NCBI RefSeq assembly: GCF_001653565.1
Contig: NZ_LYPB01000072.1
Location: forward strand, 1-64,000
Length of the DNA: 64,000 nt
DNA from: Paenibacillus oryzisoli
Lineage (GTDB): Bacteria; Bacillota; Bacilli; Paenibacillales; NBRC-103111
Direction of reading: 5' to 3'
Shown here: positions 16,164 to 24,878 of the stretch, in pieces
Layout of the letters: each line of letters begins with the position of its first letter
Position numbering within the stretch: the stretch's first letter is position 1
Translations under genes and position numbers: made by a program
The notes under the pieces: model-generated
The model's input: only the letters and a program-made list of their open reading frames with translations
What the model was told of the DNA's origin: nothing
Databases searched by the model: none

Positions 16164-16606
16164 GCCCATACATTGGTTTGACCATACCTGCACAAGCAGA
16201 ATATTTGGATATTGTTCGACTCACATTATACGGCGTTGCAACCAAAGCGGGCTTCTCCTTTGAGGACATTGAAGATATGAAGGTTGCTGTCGCAGAAGCT
16301 TGCAACAACGCCATTCTTCATGCGTACGAAGAGGGAAATCCAGGCATAGTAGAGGTTCAATTTGAGCCTAGCGAGGGTTATATGAAAATAACGGTGAAGG
16401 ATGAAGGCGATAGCTTTCATTATATTCAAACGGATCCAGAAGAAGTGACGCTGCACCATAAATCGATTCAAGAAGCGAATGTTGGAGGACTCGGTCTCTT
16501 CCTGATGCAAGCACTCATGGATGATGTTAAGGTGCTTGCACGCGGTGGCCAAGGAACTGAGGTCATTCTGACTAAGCAGGTGTATAGAAAAGAGGAGATT
16601 GTATGA
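16160..16606 (+). CDS. rsbW: Anti-sigma factor serine kinase (RsbW-like, copy 2)
   Basis: A 148-aa HATPase_c_2 kinase and the presumed direct anti-SigB factor, given that its stop overlaps the sigma gene's ATG (16603-16606). N box AVAEACNNAILHAY (about residues 43-56), G1 VKDEGDSF, G2 VGGLGLFLMQALMDD. In unstressed cells it should hold SigB inactive and phosphorylate RsbV. Strongly similar to copy 1, which implies a local duplication of the VW pair followed by divergence of the central loop. Confidence 0.92.
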   Translation: MSPYIGLTIPAQAEYLDIVRLTLYGVATKAGFSFEDIEDMKVAVAEACNNAILHAYEEGNPGIVEVQFEPSEGYMKITVKDEGDSFHYIQTDPEEVTLHHKSIQEANVGGLGLFLMQALMDDVKVLARGGQGTEVILTKQVYRKEEIV

Positions 16607-17376
16607 ATGCGAAGGGAACGGTCTCTTCCTCCGATCCTTTATATGAGATCTATGAAAAGAAGAAGATTTATAAAGAAACCGGATGTCCAGAGGCGGCTAC
16701 GGCATTGCTCTTGCATTACGAACCGATAGTTCGAATGGCCGTAAACAAAATGTCGCGAAGCCGCCCTGATCTCTATGAGGATCTCTTTCAAGTCGGACAG
16801 ATGTCGATGCTCCGATTATTTACACAGTATGATCATGCCATGGAAGTACCTTTTGAAGGTTATGCGATGAAAAGCCTCATCGGTCATCTCAAAAATTATT
16901 TGCGTGATAAATCATGGTACATACAAGTTCCCAGACGCATTAAGGAAAAAGGTGCCCAGATGGGACGTGCATTGGATGAGCTGACGGCTAAGCTGGAGCG
17001 CTCGCCGAATGTGGATGAAATTGCTGCTTATTTGGAATTGAGCCCAGAAGAAACGATTGAAATCTTAGCTGGACGTGATTATTATCACTACACATCGCTA
17101 GACACCCCGCTTACAAGCGAGGGGGATGGGGCCACGATTGGGGATATGATAGCAGGTTCCTCTGATGACTATCAAGCCGTCGAACGACGCATGGATCTAG
17201 CGGAAGCGATGGATTGTTTGAAGGATGAGGAACGTACTGTCATTGCGATGATCTACCAGGAGGGGCAGTCTCAACGCCATATTGCAGATCAGCTTGGCAT
17301 CTCTCAAATGAGTGTATCCCGTATTCAGAAGCGGGCCATGTCGAAATTGAAAACAGCCTTAACACCTAGCGTATAA
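16603..17376 (+). CDS. sigB: General stress sigma factor (SigB type)
   Basis: A 257-aa group 3 sigma factor of the SigB/SigF/SigG family. Region 2 is visible from LLLHYEPIVRMAVNKMS through DLFQVGQMSMLRLFTQYD to PFEGYAMKSLIGHLKNYLRDKSW. Region 3 starts IQVPRRIKEKG, and region 4 ends with a helix-turn-helix SQRHIADQLGISQMSVSRIQ (about residues 222-241). It lacks sporulation-specific context; the neighbours (RsbV/W, PP2C, Dps, YtxG/H, YflT) identify it as the general stress factor. Last gene of the ytxG-rsbV-rsbW-sigB operon, coupled to rsbW by ATGA. Confidence 0.92.
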   Translation: MNAKGTVSSSDPLYEIYEKKKIYKETGCPEAATALLLHYEPIVRMAVNKMSRSRPDLYEDLFQVGQMSMLRLFTQYDHAMEVPFEGYAMKSLIGHLKNYLRDKSWYIQVPRRIKEKGAQMGRALDELTAKLERSPNVDEIAAYLELSPEETIEILAGRDYYHYTSLDTPLTSEGDGATIGDMIAGSSDDYQAVERRMDLAEAMDCLKDEERTVIAMIYQEGQSQRHIADQLGISQMSVSRIQKRAMSKLKTALTPSV

Positions 17377-17473
17377 AGGTTAGTTACCTGTTATGGGCTG
17401 AAAATGTGGTATAGTAGATTAGTATAATGTTAATCTTACATTTGCTACCAACTGTACCAGGAGGCACTTTCTT

Positions 17474-20266
17474 ATGTTTAATTCCATTCTACTTAAGATT
17501 AAACCCAAGATTATGCTGGGATATATCTTAATTCTTGTCTGTTTGGGTCTATCGTTATTAGTCGTAAGTAGTCGCGTTACGGATCTACAGAAAGAAGTCA
17601 GCTTCATTTCTTCTCATGATATGGAAGTACATGATCAGCTTAATGAATTGCAGAAAAAAATGCTCGATATGGAGACAGGCATGCGCGGCTTTGTCATCAC
17701 AGGCGATGAGCAGTATCTAGATCCATATAATGAAAGCAGTCGAACGTGGCAAGAAACGTGGAATAAAGTTAAACAACTTGTTAGCGATAATCCCCCCCAA
17801 GTGCAAAGCTTAGAGTCTATTAAAGAGTCGATTCAGGCTTGGTTGAAAACAGGCGGGGACAATGTTATTCGTTTGAAAAAGGAAAACAATACGACAGCTC
17901 TTAATGACTATTTTAAACTGAATGCAGGCAAAAAGGTGATGGATCAGTTGCGTACGCAATTTGATTCTTTTCTCACGACAGAGAAAAACCTAACAGCGTT
18001 AAGAGTGCAGCAAATTGCCAAAAGCAATTATAATTTAAAAATCGTTCTCTTTACTGTTCTAGGTATTATTTCCATTATCGCGGTAGTTGTGGCACTCATT
18101 CTATCGAATTCGATAACGAACACAATTAAACAAGTTACTCAGAAGATTCGTGATATTACTGCATCGGAAGGCAATCTTTCCTCTCGGATTGAAGTGAAGA
18201 CGAATGATGAAATCCGTATGTTGGCTGAGGCAACGAATGATCTCTTAGCGAATTTAGAGAAACAGAGTTGGATTCAGTCTGGCATTACTGAGGTTGCGAC
18301 ACTGTATCAAGGCATACGTGACATCACATTGCTGAGTGAAGCCTTTATCCATAAACTGGCTCCTATGTTGGATGCTAGTTATGGTGTTATTTATTTGAGG
18401 CATAACGAAGAGAGCGAACCTACGTATGTGAAAATTGCAGGATATGCAGCGTCTGGACAGGTTCATGCCCCTACCCAGTTTCAATTAGGCGAAGGATTAG
18501 TGGGACAATGTGCAGTCGATAAACGAATTTTCTTATTGGATAATTTGCCTGATAATCATGTGAAAATAACATCGGGGTTAGGGATTTCAACACCTCGCAG
18601 CCTGCTATTGGCCCCGATTCTTGTAGATGGAAAAACGGAAGCCGTCATTGAGTTGGCCTCTATTCACCAATTTCAGTCGAAGCATCTGACGTTGATTGAT
18701 TCCTTGCAAGAGAAGTTCGGAACCGCGATTACGAGCGTGCGCAGCCGGATGGAAGTGGAGCGTCTCCTCTCCGAGTCGCAAGTTCTGACAGAGGAATTGC
18801 AAACGCAATCCGAGGAGCTTCAGACACAGTCTGAAGAACTGCAAATGCAGCAGGAGCAATTGCGGATGACGAATGAATTTCTGGAGGAGCAGAACCAATT
18901 TGCTGAGCAGAAAGCAACGGAGCTTGAGAAGGCCAAAGATGAGCTGGAAGAGTACTCGTTGCAGTTGAAGACAAGTTCTCAGTACAAAACCGACTTCTTG
19001 GCTAATATGTCTCATGAATTGCGTACACCGCTGAATAGCATCATGATTCTTTCGCAAATGCTAGTGGAGAGCAGCGGAGACATGCAAATGTCCGAGGTTG
19101 TGGAGTATTCACGTGTGGTGAATACGGCGGGGCATGATTTACTGTCATTAATTGATGATATTCTGGATTTATCCAAGGTTGAAGCTGGAAAAATAGAGAT
19201 CATGCAGGACGAAGTTAATGTGACTGAGATTCCACAGTCCATGGAGTTAATGTTTGCACCAGTGGCCGCGAAAAAGGCATTAGATTTCCATGTTATGCTG
19301 GATTCAGATGTGCCGTCCGTCATTGTGACAGATGGTCAACGATTGCAGCAAATTCTGAAAAACCTGCTGTCAAACGCTTTTAAATTTACCGAAACAGGCT
19401 CTGTTACAATGAGAATAGCGCTCGCTGATTCATCACGTATTAGAGAACTTCTTCATCGAGGTCCTAATGAAACGATTCTGGCGATCTCCATTAAGGATAC
19501 AGGTATCGGGATTCCGATTGATAAGCAACATATTATTTTCGAGGCGTTCCAACAAGTGGACGGCACAACGAATCGTCAGTATGGCGGGACGGGGCTCGGT
19601 TTATCAATCTGTCGCGAGTTTACCCGTTTGCTTGGAGGCACGATTGTTGTGAAGAGTGAGGTGCAGGTAGGCAGTACGTTTACGTTGTATATTCCCACTA
19701 GCCCAGAAGATCGTGGTCACCATGACGGCAGCTCGGCACATAATCAGATCGCCGCTTCTAGTGAGCAGTTGATTCCTCATATAGGAGTAGGAGGAACTCC
19801 CTATCCGAATAGTTTCCTTAGCGATGCTGAGCTATCTTCGGATGTGCCTATGACTATTCATGCAGATGCACACCTATTTGAAGGAAAGCGAGTTCTGCTT
19901 GTTGATGATGACGCCCGTAACGTATTCGCACTCGTTAGTGCCTTAGAAATAAAAGGCGTAACGGTTGTAGTAGCCGAGAATGGTAGAGAAGCCATCGACC
20001 TATTGACCAAGGAGTCAGATTACGACCTGATATTAATGGATATCATGATGCCAGTAATGGATGGTTACGATGCCATGAAGGAGATTCGCGGTGGATTGGA
20101 GTTACGCCACTTGCCCATCATTGCATTGACAGCCAAAGCGATGAAGAGCGAGAAAGAGAAATGTCTTGAAGCAGGAGCATCAGACTATATTACGAAGCCG
20201 CTGCAGATGGAACAACTTTTCTCGTTGATGCGTGTGTGGCTCACAAAGCAGGTGAAGAAGCATTGA
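17474..20266 (+). CDS. rsbK: CHASE3-HAMP-GAF hybrid sensor histidine kinase (RsbK-like)
   Basis: A 930-aa multi-domain kinase. Order: transmembrane helix 12-33; extracellular CHASE3-like helical domain about 38-185; transmembrane helix 190-212; HAMP about 212-262; GAF about 275-425; a coiled coil with repeated (E/T)QSEELQ heptads about 430-500; HisKA with His514 in SHELRTPLNS; HATPase with N box QQILKNLLSNAFKF, G1 KDTGIGIP and G2 YGGTGLGLS; and a C-terminal receiver 805-925 with Asp856 (LILMDIMMPVMDG). Directly downstream of sigB and coupled to a CheR-type methyltransferase. This matches B. cereus RsbK, which with RsbM controls the receiver-PP2C RsbY. The start follows an AGGAGG site. Confidence 0.87.
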   Translation: MFNSILLKIKPKIMLGYILILVCLGLSLLVVSSRVTDLQKEVSFISSHDMEVHDQLNELQKKMLDMETGMRGFVITGDEQYLDPYNESSRTWQETWNKVKQLVSDNPPQVQSLESIKESIQAWLKTGGDNVIRLKKENNTTALNDYFKLNAGKKVMDQLRTQFDSFLTTEKNLTALRVQQIAKSNYNLKIVLFTVLGIISIIAVVVALILSNSITNTIKQVTQKIRDITASEGNLSSRIEVKTNDEIRMLAEATNDLLANLEKQSWIQSGITEVATLYQGIRDITLLSEAFIHKLAPMLDASYGVIYLRHNEESEPTYVKIAGYAASGQVHAPTQFQLGEGLVGQCAVDKRIFLLDNLPDNHVKITSGLGISTPRSLLLAPILVDGKTEAVIELASIHQFQSKHLTLIDSLQEKFGTAITSVRSRMEVERLLSESQVLTEELQTQSEELQTQSEELQMQQEQLRMTNEFLEEQNQFAEQKATELEKAKDELEEYSLQLKTSSQYKTDFLANMSHELRTPLNSIMILSQMLVESSGDMQMSEVVEYSRVVNTAGHDLLSLIDDILDLSKVEAGKIEIMQDEVNVTEIPQSMELMFAPVAAKKALDFHVMLDSDVPSVIVTDGQRLQQILKNLLSNAFKFTETGSVTMRIALADSSRIRELLHRGPNETILAISIKDTGIGIPIDKQHIIFEAFQQVDGTTNRQYGGTGLGLSICREFTRLLGGTIVVKSEVQVGSTFTLYIPTSPEDRGHHDGSSAHNQIAASSEQLIPHIGVGGTPYPNSFLSDAELSSDVPMTIHADAHLFEGKRVLLVDDDARNVFALVSALEIKGVTVVVAENGREAIDLLTKESDYDLILMDIMMPVMDGYDAMKEIRGGLELRHLPIIALTAKAMKSEKEKCLEAGASDYITKPLQMEQLFSLMRVWLTKQVKKH

Positions 20267-21129
20267 TACATGATCCACTGGATGGATGGATGGAGCACGA
20301 AGAGCCTCCTGTCGACGAGAGGGAGAATATTGAGATTAATCTGCTCTTGGAGGGCATATACCAAATGTACGGATTTGATTTCCGACATTATGTGCGCTCC
20401 TCTTTACGCAGAAGAATTCTAAATCGAATGAAAATGGAAAAGCTGCCAACGATTTCAGCGGTTCTGGAAAAAGTGCTGCATGAGCCGCTATTCGTGGACA
20501 AGCTGCTGGGAGACATGTCGATTCGAGTGACAGAAATGTTCCGAGATCCCAGTTTCTTCACTGCCTTCCGAACGCAAGTCGTCCCCACGTTGCGGGACTA
20601 TCCAGAGATTCGAATCTGGCACGCAGGCTGCGCTACAGGGGAAGAAGCCTATGCCATGGCTATTCTCATGCAAGAAGAGGGCTTGGCACAGAAGACGCGA
20701 ATCTATGCCACGGATATGAATGAGCAGGCTATAGAGGCGGCGCAGAGAGGCGCTTACCCGCTGAAGCAGATGCAGCTCTATACCACGAATTATTTGGAGT
20801 CTGGCGGCTCCAAAGCGTTCTCGGAGTATTATACGACGGATCATCAGTATGCTTATTTTAAACCGCACCTGAAAGAGAATATGATGTTTGCCCAACATAA
20901 TCTGGTGACAGACGGTTCTTTTAACGAGTTTCACGTTATCCTCTGCCGGAATGTGATGATTTATTTCAATCCGAAGCTGCAGCATCAAGTGCACAGTCTG
21001 TTCTACAGCAGCTTAACCCGGCAAGGCATCTTGGGTCTAGGGAAGAAAGAGTATATTCTCCACGTGCCTGATGGTGTGCAATATGATGATTTTGTGCCAC
21101 ATGAACGAATATACCGTAAGAGATCGTAG
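20263..21129 (+). CDS. rsbM: CheR-type protein methyltransferase (RsbM-like)
   Basis: A CheR-family SAM-dependent methyltransferase, about 288 aa. N-terminal CheR helical domain (FRHYVRSSLRRRILNRM), then IRVTEMFRDPSFF and the SAM-binding motif IRIWHAGCATGEEAYAMAI, TDMNEQAIEAAQRGAY and VILCRNVMIYFNPK. TTG 20263 is preferred over GTG 20236 because it overlaps the kinase stop as TTGA and has AGGTGA 7 nt upstream. There are no chemotaxis genes nearby. In B. cereus the equivalent protein RsbM methylates the hybrid kinase RsbK and dampens SigB activation, so that role is inferred here. Confidence 0.85.
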   Translation: MIHDPLDGWMEHEEPPVDERENIEINLLLEGIYQMYGFDFRHYVRSSLRRRILNRMKMEKLPTISAVLEKVLHEPLFVDKLLGDMSIRVTEMFRDPSFFTAFRTQVVPTLRDYPEIRIWHAGCATGEEAYAMAILMQEEGLAQKTRIYATDMNEQAIEAAQRGAYPLKQMQLYTTNYLESGGSKAFSEYYTTDHQYAYFKPHLKENMMFAQHNLVTDGSFNEFHVILCRNVMIYFNPKLQHQVHSLFYSSLTRQGILGLGKKEYILHVPDGVQYDDFVPHERIYRKRS

Positions 21130-21144
21130 CAGATGTTGGTGAAG

Positions 21145-21183
21145 AGGTGCCCCAAATCCATGTGAGTGGAGGGGCGCCTTTTT
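21145..21183 (+). terminator. Terminator after the rsbK-rsbM pair
   Basis: AGGTGCCCC (21145-21153) pairs with GGGGCGCCT (21171-21179), with one G-T pair, followed by TTTTT. Confidence 0.75.
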
Positions 21184-21213
21184 ACTTTTCGGTGTTAAAA
21201 ATGAGGGAATAAC

Positions 21214-21400
21214 TGGAAAAAATACAGCTATTTATGCGAAATTCTCTCGAAAATTCAATTTAACTGTAAAACATGTAGGTAAAACGGCTTCTTTTTATCA
21301 AATTGAGTAAAATGGGTGGAGAATTAACTACAGGTTTTCCATCTATTCATCGTTTGATCAGGAAATCTCTTGATTTACCTGTATAAAATCCATCTATTCA
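21214..21400. repeat. Palindromic 51-bp-period element, copy A
   Basis: Four short motif units of type TGGAAAAnnTACAGCTA lie at 21214 and 21265 (forward) and 21324 and 21375 (reverse complement). Spacing is exactly 51 bp within each half and 59 bp between the second and third unit. The element fills most of the 645-bp gene-free stretch between the CheR-type gene and the DUF1328 gene. The same architecture recurs at 37011, 42606 and 62571. Confidence 0.8.
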
Positions 21401-21427
21401 TCTGGCACACAGGGGGAGTTAGCTCAC

Positions 21428-21530
21428 CTTTTCTCATACTTCTACCGCTATTATCACTGCTACTATACGTACTTCTACCTCCAGCTCCACCTCTACTTCT
21501 ACTTCTACCCCAACTCTCTCACTCTAGCCC
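21428..21530. repeat. Pyrimidine-rich CTTCTACC-type low-complexity tract
   Basis: An irregular run of TACTTCTAC / CCACCTC units directly after palindromic element copy A. The open frame through it encodes only Leu/Pro runs and has no ribosome binding site, so it is not a gene. Confidence 0.7.
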
Positions 21531-21694
21531 TGCTCACAACCAGCTTTTCACACATCCGGCCGTATTCAATAAGAGTAAGATTCAGTTACCCCTGGGCCAC
21601 AAATACATACGCGATATTATGGCATACCTCTAAAATAGCGTACACATTCTTAGTTAACGGCATAGTCGCTTTTGATCAACTTACGTTAAGGCCT

Positions 21695-21720
21695 GTTTCA
21701 ACCCTAGGTGGCATGGGTAA
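21695..21720 (+). promoter_or_regulatory. SigB-type promoter of the DUF1328 gene
   Basis: GTTTCA (21695-21700), a 14-bp spacer and GGGTAA (21715-21720), 54 bp before the ATG. The -35 hexamer and spacer length match the ytxH and dps promoters exactly. Confidence 0.8.
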
Positions 21721-21774
21721 TAGATAACATAGCAAGATCAACAATATTGAAAAAGAAAAAGTGAGGTGTTGGGC

Positions 21775-21939
21775 ATGCTAGGATGGGCTATGACGTTTCT
21801 AGTAATTGCGTTAGTTGCAGGTGTATTTGGATTCTTTGGGATTGTCTCAGCGGCAGTAGGTATCGCCAAAATCTTGTTCTTCGTCTTCCTTATTATGTTC
21901 GTCGTATCACTGATTTTCGGCAGACGCCGAAGCATTTAG
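21775..21939 (+). CDS. Small DUF1328 (YtjA-type) membrane protein
   Basis: A 54-aa protein made of two hydrophobic segments ([20 protein letters not shown] and [19 protein letters not shown]) ending in GRRRSI, the typical layout of DUF1328 proteins. ATG 21775 follows a GTGAGGTG site. Function unknown; homologues are short stress-associated membrane proteins. The perfect SigB-type promoter upstream supports stress induction, and yflT follows 66 bp later without a terminator, so the two may be co-transcribed. Confidence 0.85.
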   Translation: MLGWAMTFLVIALVAGVFGFFGIVSAAVGIAKILFFVFLIMFVVSLIFGRRRSI

Positions 21940-22005
21940 CACATAATAGCTAACTCGAGGTACGCGAATACACGCTATAAATCCCATTGACGAGGAGGAA
22001 TTACC

Positions 22006-22398
22006 ATGAGTACGTATACCAGAGTAAGTGTGACATCAAGTCTTGAGGATACGCAGAATAAGGTGCAACAGCTGCATTCCGAAGGGTTTAAAAAAGATCA
22101 TATTTATGTTCTGACACACAGTGCTGAAGGTACAGAATACGTTGCGGAGTTTACGGGTGCAGAGCAGATTTCAATGGCCGAAGAGGGGCTGTTCGCGTCA
22201 ATCGCCAATCTCTTCCGATCACGCAGTGAGGAACTGAGAGTGAAGATCATGGCACTCGGAGTGCCGGAAGCTGAGGCGGACAGTCTCATTACTGAGCTGG
22301 AGTGGGGGAAAATCCTCGTGTTAGCTACGCCACATATGAGCGATGAAGATACCTTGTTAATGTATCAAGGAGAAGCCTTTCAGCGAACTATCATATAA
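22006..22398 (+). CDS. yflT: YflT-family general stress protein (GSP17M domain)
   Basis: A 130-aa soluble protein with the general-stress-protein-17M/YflT fold: STYTRVSVTSSLEDTQNKVQ at the N-terminus, then GFKKDHIYVLTHSAEGTEYVAEFTGAEQ and a C-terminal GKILVLATP strand. YflT is a SigB-dependent protein in B. subtilis and part of the B. cereus SigB regulon; its biochemical role is unknown. GAGGAGGA ribosome binding site. It is probably read from the SigB-type promoter at 21695, and a strong terminator follows. Confidence 0.85.
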   Translation: MSTYTRVSVTSSLEDTQNKVQQLHSEGFKKDHIYVLTHSAEGTEYVAEFTGAEQISMAEEGLFASIANLFRSRSEELRVKIMALGVPEAEADSLITELEWGKILVLATPHMSDEDTLLMYQGEAFQRTII

Positions 22399-22436
22399 GT
22401 GAATAAGGATGCGAACTCGTACTCCTATTCTATGCA

Positions 22437-22470
22437 AAAGCCCTTGTCTCCATGGGAGACAAGGGCTTTT
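22437..22470. terminator. Bidirectional terminator between yflT and ydjO-like gene
   Basis: AAAAGCCCTTGTCTCC (22437-22452) pairs with GGAGACAAGGGCTTTT (22455-22470) around a very short loop, leaving a T4 run on both strands. Confidence 0.85.
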
Positions 22471-22477
22471 GTCGGAT

Positions 22478-22678
22478 TCATCGCCTGCTGCTTGTGTTCG
22501 ATAAGGTTGGGAGCATCTTTAAATCCTTGACCATGGATGAATTGCAAATCGGGCATGCGGGACTATCCGCGAACGAAAAGTTATCTCTCATCCAGCAAGA
22601 GCACTGATCAGTACTGCAGGTCCAGATGCTGGTTTGTTCCTCCGGTACTGGTTCCAATGATTTTTTTGAAAAGTACAA
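22478..22678 (-). CDS. YdjO-like cold-inducible zinc-ribbon protein
   Basis: A 66-aa protein with two Cys pairs, WTCSTDQCSCWMRDNF and SPACPICNSSM, suggesting a small zinc ribbon. This pattern matches the Bacillales YdjO family, which is cold-induced and often lies beside a csp gene, as here. Start is TTG 22678 with GGAGGAG 5-6 nt upstream. It lies 65 bp after csp on the same strand. Confidence 0.8.
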   Translation of the reverse strand: MYFSKKSLEPVPEEQTSIWTCSTDQCSCWMRDNFSFADSPACPICNSSMVKDLKMLPTLSNTSSRR

Positions 22679-22743
22679 TCGAACTCCTCCTTGTCATGAT
22701 TGACTCTGACGCGCAAGCAGTTAAAGCAATATGTGATGAAGGA

Positions 22744-22944
22744 CTACAGCTTGACTACATTTTCAGCTTGCGGTCCGCGGTTACCTTGAACAACTTCGAA
22801 TTGCACACGTTGGCCTTCATCCAAGCTTTTGAAACCTTCTCCTGTAATGGCGCTGAAATGAACGAATACGTCATTGCCGCCTTCCATTTCGATAAATCCA
22901 AATCCTTTTTCTGCGTTAAACCATTTTACTGTACCTGTTTCCAT
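22744..22944 (-). CDS. csp: Cold shock protein, CSD fold
   Basis: A 66-aa cold-shock-domain RNA chaperone. Both RNA-binding motifs are intact: RNP1 KGFGFIE and RNP2 VFVHF, after the usual [12 protein letters not shown] start. The frame stays open upstream, but ATG 22944 gives the family-standard N-terminus and has GGAGGT about 10 nt upstream. A long gene-free leader (22945-23117) precedes it, as is common for csp genes with structured 5' UTRs. Confidence 0.95.
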   Translation of the reverse strand: METGTVKWFNAEKGFGFIEMEGGNDVFVHFSAITGEGFKSLDEGQRVQFEVVQGNRGPQAENVVKL

Positions 22945-23117
22945 GTCTTCATAAACCTCCAACAATAATTTGTGCCTGCGATTCTCAACGGCGGAATCAA
23001 CTCGTTCCGAAGAGCTTGTAAATCATTAACGCAGCTTTGATAATATATCCATTAATCAGGAAGCTTATTCCACTTTTCTGAAAAAACATCAAAGTTATTT
23101 TCAGACTTCCTGAACAA

Positions 23118-24713
23118 CTATTCTCTGGTAATGGTTACACTTCTTGTTTCGCCATTGAAACTAACCTTACCGTCCAGCTGCTCGGTGATAAAACGCAGCG
23201 GCACGAACGTAGAACCATTCTTCAGGATGGCTGGACTCTGCATCTGAACGGAAGTGCCGTTCACGATTGCTGCGCGGCTGCCGATGGTCATCACGATTGT
23301 TTTTTCGCTAAGCGCATCAATAATCGTGATCTGTTGTTTAGCGCCATTCCAAGCTACTTCAGCGCCGAAGCGCTCTGAGATAAAGCGAAGAGGCAGCATA
23401 GCAACCTGCTCCTCATTGATGAAAGGTTGCGTAGCACTAGAAGGATGCAAGTCAGCAGGTGTGCTGAGCAAAAGGTGAACCTCTTTCTTCGCGATCTTCA
23501 AATCCTTTCTTAGAAGGGAATAAGCCTTGGAGCTCTTATCGAATAGGGCTAGAAACGCCCCCTCTTTGATCGTATTCATCGCTGCCATATCTTGTGTGCC
23601 TTTAGAAATATCAATCGTTGCAGCTGTCACTGGCTGATTGATCTGCGAGAGCTCCGAGTTAAGTGTTAAGCGGACGCCCTCAATGCCTGAACTGATATCC
23701 GTAACAGGGAGGGTTAACTCCAAATTGAGCTTGCGAATTTGGTTATCTCCATCGATCATAATGTCCGTTTTGAGCGAAGTTTTATCACTGAACAGTGCCT
23801 CTGTCTGAGGATTTACCTTGGGGGAAGATGGACTATTACCTTGTTCTTCCCAGTCATTCAGTGCTTTTCCAAGCAACTCTTGAATCTTCGTGTAGTAGTA
23901 TTCGACAGTTTCCGTTTTGTTTTCAAAATTAGGCGCGTTCGGATCAACAAAGACGTTCGTGTTGGAATTGTTGTTGGGCGTCGACAACGATTTCATTTGT
24001 TCTTGCATCAGTGGAACAAATACATCATAGAGCTGACCGATCAATTCCTTTAGGCCTTTTTCGTCAGCGAGGATATTGTTCAGGAATTTCTTAAGAAGTC
24101 CTTCAATTTCATTGCCATAAATTTCGATATGGGCTTTCTTCAGCCCGAGTGGTTCATTGTGTATCATATCGGTTACGGATGAAACAGTGAAATGCTCCGG
24201 ATTAGGTGCGTTATTTAGAAAGAACTTGATGACAGCTGGCGCCAGTTGTTTTGCTTTCTGGGTGAACTGCTCATCACGGTTTGCCGTAGCTGCTGTTGGC
24301 CTTGCAGTCTTCGTTGACGAGAGATCAAACGAGATTGGTTTCTTGGCCCCTTCGATGTGAATGACCAACATGGCATCCTGTACCGCGATCTTAAAGGGAA
24401 TCGTACCGCCAGCATAGGAGAGCGCTCCCTCGATGGAGACGTGTTCCTCATCTTGTAAGAGGATGTTCGTGAAATCTACTTTCATATCTTTCAAAATGTC
24501 TAGTAATCGTTTCTCTTCAGCAGTCAAACTTCCTGTGGAACTAGTAAGAAAGTCCAATTTCATAGAACCGCTAGCCTTAACAGATTTAATTGATGCACTG
24601 TTTTGCAGGGCTTGCGCAATATCGAAACCCTGAATTGCCTGACAACCCGTTAAGGTTATGAGCAAGATGACAAGCAGGGTAGCAACCCACCCTATTCCAA
24701 TCTTTCTAAGCAT
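23118..24713 (-). CDS. Lipoprotein with C-terminal copper-amine-oxidase-N (stalk) domain, paralogue 1
   Basis: A secreted lipoprotein of about 531 aa. Signal peptide ends in LTGCQ; the body (about 30-410) is an uncharacterised domain with many short helices and strands. The last 110 residues form a copper-amine-oxidase N-terminal-like domain, with paired motifs LPLRFISERFGAEVAWNG and VPLRFITEQLDGKVSFNG that are abundant in Paenibacillus surface proteins. ATG 24713 is chosen to match the paralogue at 25344, whose GGAG-to-ATG spacing is the same (11 nt). A 48-residue insert rich in Asn, Thr and Pro near the middle is absent from the paralogue. Likely anchored at the outer membrane face; function unknown. 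Confidence 0.85.
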   Translation of the reverse strand: MLRKIGIGWVATLLVILLITLTGCQAIQGFDIAQALQNSASIKSVKASGSMKLDFLTSSTGSLTAEEKRLLDILKDMKVDFTNILLQDEEHVSIEGALSYAGGTIPFKIAVQDAMLVIHIEGAKKPISFDLSSTKTARPTAATANRDEQFTQKAKQLAPAVIKFFLNNAPNPEHFTVSSVTDMIHNEPLGLKKAHIEIYGNEIEGLLKKFLNNILADEKGLKELIGQLYDVFVPLMQEQMKSLSTPNNNSNTNVFVDPNAPNFENKTETVEYYYTKIQELLGKALNDWEEQGNSPSSPKVNPQTEALFSDKTSLKTDIMIDGDNQIRKLNLELTLPVTDISSGIEGVRLTLNSELSQINQPVTAATIDISKGTQDMAAMNTIKEGAFLALFDKSSKAYSLLRKDLKIAKKEVHLLLSTPADLHPSSATQPFINEEQVAMLPLRFISERFGAEVAWNGAKQQITIIDALSEKTIVMTIGSRAAIVNGTSVQMQSPAILKNGSTFVPLRFITEQLDGKVSFNGETRSVTITRE

Positions 24714-24829
24714 GATCAAATCTACTCCTTCTATGTATAGTAGCTAGTAAAAAATAGCAGCGATAGAATATACGCTTGGAAAAAGGAAAAGATGCGCTTG
24801 ACTGGTGGTTTTTTACAAAAAGGCAAAGA

Positions 24830-24873
24830 AAAGCTCGCTACCCTTAGCCGCGTGGCATGAAGGAGCGAGCTTT
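24830..24873 (-). terminator. Terminator of the His-rich gene
   Basis: AAAGCTCGCT (24830-24839) pairs with AGCGAGCTTT (24864-24873). On the minus strand the stem is followed by TCTTTGCCTTTTTG. Confidence 0.75.
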
Positions 24874-24878
24874 CTGTG

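Noticed and set aside
21370-21633. Plus-strand Leu/Pro-rich open frame of 87 codons
   Set aside because: Low-complexity translation of a pyrimidine tract, without a ribosome binding site.
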